A stretch of 6,603 bases of DNA. It comes from Micrococcales bacterium. GTDB lineage: Bacteria; Actinomycetota; Actinomycetes; S36-B12; UBA5976. The first letter of the stretch is position 1; every line of letters starts with the position of its first letter. Shown here one piece after another: positions 1 through 5,552 of this stretch. The notes below the pieces were generated by a model. That model saw nothing but the letters and a program-made list of their open reading frames with translations, ran no database searches and was not told the origin of the DNA. The DNA lies in assembly GCA_024640585.1 (NCBI GenBank), contig JAHEEQ010000099.1, positions 1 through 6,603 on the forward strand. Direction: 5' to 3'. Made by a program: the position numbers and the translations under genes.

Positions 1-10
1 ATCGTAAGAA

Positions 11-16
11 AAGGAG
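11..16 (+). promoter_or_regulatory. Shine-Dalgarno site of the antitoxin gene
   Basis: AAGGAG lies five bases before the ATG at 22. It favours that start over the in-frame ATG at 34, which would remove four residues. Only 21 bases precede the gene, so the promoter and any autoregulatory operator of the toxin-antitoxin pair lie outside the window. Confidence 0.8.
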
Positions 17-21
17 CCAAG

Positions 22-261
22 ATGTCAACAACGATGACCATTAAGGGGCAAGTCACGATCCCTAAGCAGATCCGTGAATCGCTTGGCCTCAAGCCTGGTG
101 CGCAGCTGGACTTTGCGGTCAACCGCGATGGCGATGTGGTGTTGCATCGGACAGACATTTCCACAATACGGAAGGCGGATCGTTTTGAGGCTGCGCGTGG
201 CAGGGCAGATGTCAAGTGGCGTACAAAGGACTTGATGGCACTCCTGCGGGGCGAGGCCTGA
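22..261 (+). CDS. AbrB/MazE-like (SpoVT-AbrB fold) antitoxin
   Basis: This 79-residue protein is the probable antitoxin of a type II toxin-antitoxin pair. Residues 6-24 carry the swapped-hairpin AbrB signature: KGQVTIPK (8-15), then IRESLGLKPG. Members of this family dimerise through this N-terminal part, bind their own promoter, and use a C-terminal tail to block the partner toxin. The tail here (about 50-79) is charged and ends in an LMALLRGEA helix, a form common in antitoxins paired with PIN toxins. The stop codon overlaps the toxin ATG by one base (TGATG), so the two are probably translationally coupled. The family call rests on the motif and on the neighbour. The N-terminal domain alone could also be a plain AbrB-like regulator, but the adjacent PIN gene makes antitoxin far more likely. 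Negative autoregulation is expected from the family, but the operator region is not in view. Confidence 0.93.
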   Translation: MSTTMTIKGQVTIPKQIRESLGLKPGAQLDFAVNRDGDVVLHRTDISTIRKADRFEAARGRADVKWRTKDLMALLRGEA

Positions 262-659
262 TGCTGGTTGATACAAATGTATTGGTTGATGTTCTAGAGA
301 ACGACCCAGAATGGGCCGATTGGTCAATTGCCCAGTTGCAGGCCCAATCAAAGGTTCACCGACTGGTGATCAATCCGATCATTTACTCTGAGCTATCGCT
401 GACTTTTTCCACGGTGGAAGCCATGGATGCTGTTATCGAGAGCATGGAGCTTCGCATGCTAGAAATCCCTAAGCCTGCCCTTTTTCTGGCTGGCAAGGCC
501 TTCGTGCAGTACCGCCGCAATGGTGGCGTTAAAAGTAACGTGCTTGGAGACTTTTTTATTGGCGCACACGCCGCTGTCAGCGGACTGCCCGTTTTAACCC
601 GCGATACTCATCGATTTAAGAGCTATTTCCCGAGCGTCAAGCTTGTGGCGCCTGAGTGA
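261..659 (+). CDS. PIN-domain ribonuclease toxin (VapC-like)
   Basis: This 132-residue protein has the length and acidic residues of a VapC-type PIN toxin, a magnesium-dependent RNase held inactive by its antitoxin. Visible active-site candidates are D4 in LVDTNVLVD, E44 in IYSELS, D97 in VLGDFFIGAHA and D115 in VLTRDTHRF. All four classical acidic positions are therefore present and the enzyme looks active. The start at 261 is chosen because the ATG overlaps the antitoxin stop and GAGG (253-256) lies four bases upstream. An in-frame ATG at 216 would add 15 residues before the canonical LVDTN strand and overlap the antitoxin by 46 bases, which is unlikely. The next gene starts only nine bases downstream, which ties the pair to the restriction-modification genes. 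The RNA target cannot be read from the sequence. Confidence 0.93.
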   Translation: MLVDTNVLVDVLENDPEWADWSIAQLQAQSKVHRLVINPIIYSELSLTFSTVEAMDAVIESMELRMLEIPKPALFLAGKAFVQYRRNGGVKSNVLGDFFIGAHAAVSGLPVLTRDTHRFKSYFPSVKLVAPE

Positions 660-668
660 GGTTTTGTT

Positions 669-1322
669 GTGACTTTAGTGAAATCAAAACAACGCGTTGT
701 CGATCACGGAGAGGTCTTTACGCCTCCATGGATGGTCGATGCAATGCTCGATCTGGTCAAAGATGAATCGGAACGAATTGATTCCCGTTTCTTGGAGCCA
801 GCTTGTGGAAGTGGTAATTTCATCAGGCAAATCATGCGTCGTAAGCTTGCTGCTGTAGAAATTAAATACGGCAAGTCAGAATTTGATAGACAGCAGTACG
901 CATTGCTAGCGCTGATGTGCATATATGGCATTGAACTTTTGGCGGACAACATCACTGAGTGTCGTGCAAACGTACTCGAAATATTTGCTGAGTATCTCAA
1001 CCTTGAGGAAACAGACGATCTTTATCACGCTGCATCTCATGTTCTATCGCAAAACCTAGTCCACGGCGATGCGTTGACGATGCGTACAAAAGATGGTGAG
1101 CACATTTCATTTGCAGAATGGGGCTATCTCGGTAAAGGTAAATTTCAGCGAAGAGACTTTCGACTTGATGTGCTTACTGGATCGTCTGCATTTAATGCGG
1201 AAGGATCGCTATTTGCGCATCTTGGTAAACACGAAATCTTTACCCCAATAAAAACCTATCCGCCTATGACGGTGCGCGAACTGGCGGCTGCTTTTGAACA
1301 TGGCTCAATGGAGGCCTCATGA
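669..1322 (+). CDS. Small N6-adenine DNA methyltransferase-like protein, SAM-binding half only
   Basis: This 217-residue protein starts at a GTG preceded by GTGAGG (656-661), seven bases upstream. It looks like the N-terminal catalytic half of a gamma-class adenine methylase. GEVFTPPWMVDAML (14-27) resembles the motif X region, FLEPACGSGNF (41-51) is a textbook motif I that binds S-adenosylmethionine, GIEL (87-90) fits motif II, and VHGDAL (131-136) fits motif III. No NPPY/DPPY motif IV follows, so the base-flipping catalytic loop is absent. The 80 residues after motif III, including KFQRRDF (158-164), match no motif I know. The ATGA overlap with the next gene and the absence of frameshift debris argue for a functional short protein, perhaps one half of a two-subunit methylase with the 541-residue neighbour. 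A decayed fragment of a once longer methylase is the alternative. The family call is secure; the two-subunit role is inferred. Confidence 0.85.
   Translation: MTLVKSKQRVVDHGEVFTPPWMVDAMLDLVKDESERIDSRFLEPACGSGNFIRQIMRRKLAAVEIKYGKSEFDRQQYALLALMCIYGIELLADNITECRANVLEIFAEYLNLEETDDLYHAASHVLSQNLVHGDALTMRTKDGEHISFAEWGYLGKGKFQRRDFRLDVLTGSSAFNAEGSLFAHLGKHEIFTPIKTYPPMTVRELAAAFEHGSMEAS
1310..1314 (+). promoter_or_regulatory. Shine-Dalgarno site inside the upstream gene
   Basis: GGAGG ends four bases before the ATG at 1319, within the last codons of the small methylase gene. Together with the ATGA start/stop overlap, it marks 1319 as the start and suggests coupled synthesis of the two methylase-like proteins in similar amounts. 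Confidence 0.7.
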
Positions 1323-2944
1323 GCAGTCAAGCTAGTTTCACTTTAAAAGGTCGAAACCCAGATGTTTTGACATGCATCGCTAACCTGTCTAACGATGAGG
1401 TATTTACGCCGCCTGAGCTAGCTAATCGAATGTTAGACGCAGTAGCAAAAGAATGGGCAGCAGACCACGGTGGTGCAAATATTTGGGAGAACAAAGATGC
1501 AAAGTTCCTCGATCCATTTACTAAATCTGGTGTTTTCCTGCGTGAAATTACTAGCCGATTAACTAAAGGGCTCGAGCATGAAATTCCAAATTTACAAAAA
1601 CGTGTAGATCACATTCTGACGAATCAAATTTTTGGCATTGGCATCACTCAATTGACAAGCCTTTTGGCGCGACGCAGTTTGTACTGTTCTAAGTATGCGC
1701 ACGGAAAGCATTCCATAGCTAAAACGTTTCCCGATGATGATGGCAACATCTGGTTCGAGCGCACCGAGCACACATGGGTGAATGGTAAGTGCACGTTCTG
1801 TGGAGCGAGTCAGACGGCGCTTGATCGTGGTGATGACCTAGAAACCCACGCTTATGCGTTTATTCATACAGATGAAATAAAAACTCGAATGGTCGAGTTG
1901 TTTGGAGGAGATATGCAGTTCGACGTCATTATTGGCAATCCACCTTATCAATTAACTGATGGGGGTTATGGGACTAGCGCTGCACCAATTTATCAGTTGT
2001 TTGTCGAGCAAGCAAAAGCACTTGAACCGCGATATTTATCAATGATCATTCCAGCAAGATGGTTTTCTGGTGGAAAAGGCTTGGATGAGTTCAGAGAGTC
2101 AATGCTTGGTGATACACGTTTGCGATCCATTAATGACTACTTGAGTGCTTCGGACGTTTTTCCAGGCGTGGGGCTAAAGGGAGGGGTTTGTTACTTTCTT
2201 TGGAATAAAGATCATCCCGGTCCTTGCCAGGTTACAACGCATTTTAAAGATTGGCCCGTTTCGACGGCTGTGCGCCCCCTACTTGAAGAAGGCGCTGAGA
2301 TTTTTATTCGATTCAATGAAGGGTTGTCGATTCTCAAAAAAGTCATGGCGCTAGAGAATCCAAAGTCGAAGTCATTAATTCTGAAAGATGGCAATCGTTT
2401 TGATCAGTTGGTTAGTTCTTTGCGCCCCTTTGGATTGAGAACATTTTTCCGAGGAAATGCAAAGAAAAAAGATGGAGATCTTGTCGTTTATCAAAACGGA
2501 GGGACCGCTTACATTGCGGAAAGTGAGATAACAACAGCTACGCATTTGATTGATAAATGGAAAATCTATGTCGGCAGAGCTGCCCCGGGTACGGGTAACC
2601 GAGATACATATCCGCACAGGATCATTAGCACTCCATTCATTGGTGAACCTGGAAGCATCTGCTCAGAAACATATCTCTGCATAGGACCATTCGATACGAA
2701 GAATGAGGCAGAAAGTGCGTTGTCATACATGTCGTGTCGTTTGACGCGTTTGCTTATTCTGTTGCACAAGCCATCTCAAGACACCACTCGACGGGTCTAT
2801 ACCTTCGTCCCAACACAAGATTGGTCAAGGCGCTGGACTGACGCTGATTTGTATGCCAAGTATGGCATCTCAGAAAGTGAGATTGAATTCATCGAAAAGG
2901 TTGTTCGTCCAATGGACCTTGATGGAGCATCCGACGATGAATAA
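1319..2944 (+). CDS. Eco57I-type adenine DNA methylase with target-recognition region
   Basis: This 541-residue protein is the likely modification and specificity component of the cluster, transferring a methyl group from S-adenosylmethionine to adenine N6 in a specific DNA sequence. In order: DEVFTPPELANRML (26-39), closely similar to the start of the preceding protein; FLDPFTKSGVF (63-73), where motif I is expected but without the usual ACGSGN core; GIGI (106-109), motif II-like; and FDVIIGNPPYQL (201-212), a clear catalytic motif IV. Between motifs II and IV lies a possible metal site with H151, C158 and C161. The less conserved stretch around 330-490 is the probable DNA target-recognition region. 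The end (FVPTQDWSRRWTDADLY, then IEFIEKVVRPM) matches the usual C-terminus of Eco57I-type enzymes. No nuclease motif is visible, so cleavage presumably belongs to the helicase-nuclease encoded next, which overlaps by eight bases. The altered motif I may be a subfamily trait rather than a defect. Confidence 0.9.
   Translation: MSSQASFTLKGRNPDVLTCIANLSNDEVFTPPELANRMLDAVAKEWAADHGGANIWENKDAKFLDPFTKSGVFLREITSRLTKGLEHEIPNLQKRVDHILTNQIFGIGITQLTSLLARRSLYCSKYAHGKHSIAKTFPDDDGNIWFERTEHTWVNGKCTFCGASQTALDRGDDLETHAYAFIHTDEIKTRMVELFGGDMQFDVIIGNPPYQLTDGGYGTSAAPIYQLFVEQAKALEPRYLSMIIPARWFSGGKGLDEFRESMLGDTRLRSINDYLSASDVFPGVGLKGGVCYFLWNKDHPGPCQVTTHFKDWPVSTAVRPLLEEGAEIFIRFNEGLSILKKVMALENPKSKSLILKDGNRFDQLVSSLRPFGLRTFFRGNAKKKDGDLVVYQNGGTAYIAESEITTATHLIDKWKIYVGRAAPGTGNRDTYPHRIISTPFIGEPGSICSETYLCIGPFDTKNEAESALSYMSCRLTRLLILLHKPSQDTTRRVYTFVPTQDWSRRWTDADLYAKYGISESEIEFIEKVVRPMDLDGASDDE
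2924..2927 (+). promoter_or_regulatory. Shine-Dalgarno site deciding the helicase start
   Basis: GGAG lies nine bases before the ATG at 2937. In-frame ATGs at 2922 and 2853 also exist, but neither has an equally good upstream site, and the earliest would overlap the methylase gene by 92 bases. The ATG at 2922 (five extra residues, MEHPT) cannot be fully excluded. Confidence 0.6.
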
Positions 2945-5477
2945 ATCCATCGAAGAAATTCTTGCGCCTAGGCCTGATGCTCGTCCTCGCATCTACGCGT
3001 ACAAGATTGATGATGCTGCGCACAAGGGGTTGCTTAAAGTAGGACAGACTTCACGTGACGTCAAACGTCGCGTATCCGAGCAACTCAAAACTGCGGCTAT
3101 CAAGAATTTCACCATTGAGTTGGATGTTCAGGCTGAACGAGATGATGGATCAATATTTACCGACCATGAGGTTCGTGCGGCATTGGTAAAAAAGGGTTTT
3201 GAAAACTCGGAATTGGAGTGGATGCGATGCTCCGTCGAAGATGTAAAAACCGTTATTACTGAATTAAGGACAGGGCAACGTTTTAGCGGTACGCATCATG
3301 AATCTTTTGGTATGCGTGATGAGCAGGCCGAAGCAGTCAACAAGACTTTTGATTACTTTCATTCAATTTGGAATGAAGACCCTAATGCAGTGCCTCGTTT
3401 TCTATGGAATGCCAAGATGCGGTTTGGCAAAACCTTCACTACATATCAACTAGCAAAAAGGTTAAAAGCCAAGCGCGTTCTTGTGGTCACATTTAAGCCC
3501 GCAGTCGAAGATGCGTGGCAAACAGATTTAGAAAATCATGTGGACTTCGATGGCTGGCAGTATTTGTCACGTTCTTCTGGTAACGATCCGACTCAAGTTG
3601 ACCATAACAAACCTGTCGTGTACTTTGGTTCTTTTCAAGACTTGCTTGGACGTGATCCCAATGGCAACGTCAAACCACGTAATGAGTGGCTACACACGGT
3701 AAATTGGGATTTGGTTGTCTTCGATGAGTACCATTTTGGTGCTTGGCGAGATACAGCCAAAGAGTTATTTGAAGGCGAGGATGACGCAGTTGCTAGAAAA
3801 GAAACCAAGCTTGAATACGCAGGTGAATTGGAAAGCGTTAACGAAGATCTGAACGTACTCTCTGATAGTGAAACAGAGTTCTTGCCGATTACAACGAGAG
3901 CATATTTATATCTTTCAGGTACGCCGTTCAAAGCTTTATCGACCGGGGAATTCATCGAAGAACAAATCTTCAATTGGACGTATACCGATGAGCAGCGTGC
4001 GAAAGAGGAATTTGCTTCCAAATTTCCTGGGAAACGCAATCCTTACGCCGCACTCTCTCAAATGCGTTTGCTTACTTATCAAATGCCGGATGAGTTACTT
4101 GCTGTAGCTAGCGGTGGGGAGTTCGATGAGTTCGATCTCAACGCCTTCTTTGAGGCTTCTGGTTCTGAAGCTTCGGCAGAGTTCAAACATAAAGGGGATG
4201 TTCAAAAATGGTTGGACATCATTCGTGGTGGAAACACAAATCAATCCGTTGAATTTTTAAAGGCCGGAACTCGACCACCATTCCCGTATTCAGATGTTCG
4301 TTTGCTTCCATACCTTCAGCATTCTTTTTGGTTTTTACCAAATGTTGCCGCATGTCATGCAATGGCGAAATTGCTTCAGGAACGGCATAACACCTTCTGG
4401 CACGATTACAAAGTGATAGTTGCTGCTGGCACTTCTGCTGGTATTGGTCTAGAGGCGTTGCCTCCGGTTCGTCACGCAATTGGTAGCGGATTCGAAAGCA
4501 AAACGATTACGCTGTCTTGCGGCAAACTAACAACAGGCGTGACGGTGGCGCAGTGGTCATCAATTCTGATGCTGCGCAATTTGAAATCACCAGAGACTTA
4601 TTTTCAAGCGGCGTTTCGTGTCCAATCGCCTTGGTCAATCAAAAATCCAAACGGCGATAACCCGAACGAAGAAGAGATTCTGAAGCCTGTGTGCTTTGTG
4701 TTCGACTTTGCGCCGACAAGGGCATTGCGACAGCTTTCCGAATATGGAGTCGGACTCTCTCCAAACGAGTCAAACCCAGAGCATGCGGTGAAAGATTTAG
4801 TGTCCTTCCTGCCAGTTTTGGCTTATGACGGTGCCAACATGACACAAATCGATGCAGGCGGCATCTTGGATATTGCGATGGCAGGTACATCCGCCACTCT
4901 GCTCGCCCGCAAGTGGGAGAGTGCGATGCTGGTAAACGTTGACAACGGTACATTGAGACGCATCCTTGACAACCCTGAGGCGATGGCTGCTGTTGAGCGC
5001 ATAGAAGGTTGGCGGACCTTGGGCGACAACGTTATTGAAACCATCATCAACAAGAGTGACAAGGTTAAAGAACTCAAAAATAAAGCTAAGGAAGGTAAGA
5101 AGCTGACAGCTAAAGAGCAGAAGCTTTTGACCGAAGAAGAAAAAGAATACAAGTCCAAGCGGAAATTGGTTCAAGAAAAACTGATCAAATTCGCGACACG
5201 TATTCCGGCATTCATGTACCTGACAGACTTTCGTGAGAACACCCTTCAGGATGTCATCACAAAGCTTGAGCCAGATTTATTTCTTACGGTAACTGGATTG
5301 ACCGTTCAGGATTTCCATCTTCTTGTGAGACTCAAGGTGTTCAACACAGAGCAGATGAATCAAGCAGTTTTTGCTTTTCGACGATACGAGGACGCTTCAC
5401 TTCGTTACACGGGGATTGAGAGCCATGAAGGGCTTACTCACTATGGACTTTTTGATACGGTTGTTGCAATTGACTAG
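2937..5477 (+). CDS. GIY-YIG/T5orf172-like nuclease fused to SF2 helicase, restriction subunit
   Basis: This 846-residue protein is the probable restriction enzyme of the cluster, moving along or remodelling DNA with ATP and cutting it. The N-terminal ~110 residues resemble the T5orf172 branch of the GIY-YIG nucleases: RIYAYKI (18-24), LLKVGQTSRDVKRRV (32-46), and a DHEVRAAL helix (76-83) whose E78 could be the metal-binding glutamate. The helicase follows: AKMRFGKT Walker A (159-166), VVFDEYHFGAW with a DEYH Walker B (260-270), LYLSGTPF motif III (324-331), GKLTTGVTVAQW around motif V (529-540), and YFQAAFRVQSPW at motif VI (555-566). Residues about 700-750 are lysine/glutamate-rich, probably a helical linker, before a C-terminal domain I do not recognise. 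The gene overlaps the methylase by eight bases, so the two are surely co-translated, as expected for partners in a type III-like or other multi-subunit RM system. The helicase call is firm; the nuclease call rests on a short, divergent motif. Whether a complex with the methylases forms is inferred. Confidence 0.9.
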   Translation: MNKSIEEILAPRPDARPRIYAYKIDDAAHKGLLKVGQTSRDVKRRVSEQLKTAAIKNFTIELDVQAERDDGSIFTDHEVRAALVKKGFENSELEWMRCSVEDVKTVITELRTGQRFSGTHHESFGMRDEQAEAVNKTFDYFHSIWNEDPNAVPRFLWNAKMRFGKTFTTYQLAKRLKAKRVLVVTFKPAVEDAWQTDLENHVDFDGWQYLSRSSGNDPTQVDHNKPVVYFGSFQDLLGRDPNGNVKPRNEWLHTVNWDLVVFDEYHFGAWRDTAKELFEGEDDAVARKETKLEYAGELESVNEDLNVLSDSETEFLPITTRAYLYLSGTPFKALSTGEFIEEQIFNWTYTDEQRAKEEFASKFPGKRNPYAALSQMRLLTYQMPDELLAVASGGEFDEFDLNAFFEASGSEASAEFKHKGDVQKWLDIIRGGNTNQSVEFLKAGTRPPFPYSDVRLLPYLQHSFWFLPNVAACHAMAKLLQERHNTFWHDYKVIVAAGTSAGIGLEALPPVRHAIGSGFESKTITLSCGKLTTGVTVAQWSSILMLRNLKSPETYFQAAFRVQSPWSIKNPNGDNPNEEEILKPVCFVFDFAPTRALRQLSEYGVGLSPNESNPEHAVKDLVSFLPVLAYDGANMTQIDAGGILDIAMAGTSATLLARKWESAMLVNVDNGTLRRILDNPEAMAAVERIEGWRTLGDNVIETIINKSDKVKELKNKAKEGKKLTAKEQKLLTEEEKEYKSKRKLVQEKLIKFATRIPAFMYLTDFRENTLQDVITKLEPDLFLTVTGLTVQDFHLLVRLKVFNTEQMNQAVFAFRRYEDASLRYTGIESHEGLTHYGLFDTVVAID

Positions 5478-5552
5478 GTTTGAACTAATTGGATTTCACC
5501 GTGCTACTGTGCAGCAAGCCTTGCTGGTGTTCTGCACTAAGATGACTAGATA
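5478..5552 (+). other. 75-base gap between genes, with inverted repeat
   Basis: This is the only gap in the window longer than nine bases. It holds the inverted repeat listed separately and a weak promoter-like TTGAAC (5480-5485) without a convincing -10 box. No Shine-Dalgarno sequence is evident before the next ATG. An in-frame stop (TAG, 5547-5549) closes the downstream reading frame on its upstream side, so that gene cannot start earlier. Confidence 0.6.
5512..5526. repeat. Perfect 7-bp inverted repeat, candidate operator or hairpin
   Basis: CAGCAAG (5512-5518) and CTTGCTG (5520-5526) are exact reverse complements around one central base. An overlapping outer pair, GTGCAG (5509-5514) and CTGCAC (5532-5537), is also exact, so the RNA could fold in either of two ways. 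No run of T follows, which speaks against an intrinsic terminator. The site ends 26 bases before the ATG of the last gene, a fitting place for a dimeric regulator to bind or for an RNA hairpin to influence translation. The symmetry is seen directly; the function is a guess. Confidence 0.45.

Noticed and set aside
216..260. Longer PIN toxin starting at ATG 216
   Set aside because: It would place 15 extra residues before the conserved LVDTN strand and overlap the antitoxin by 46 bases; ATG 261 has a ribosome site and the classic TGATG overlap.
4797..5174. Minus-strand reading frames opposite the helicase lysine-rich region
   Set aside because: Their phenylalanine/serine/leucine-rich products are the expected complement of Lys/Glu codons; no domain is recognisable.
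5480..5510. Sigma-70 promoter for the last gene (TTGAAC plus a -10 near 5503-5510)
   Set aside because: The candidate -10 hexamers GCTACT and TACTGT match the consensus at only three of six positions, so this is not listed as a promoter.
5509..5545. Rho-independent terminator after the helicase gene
   Set aside because: The inverted repeat has no following T-tract and its stem is short.
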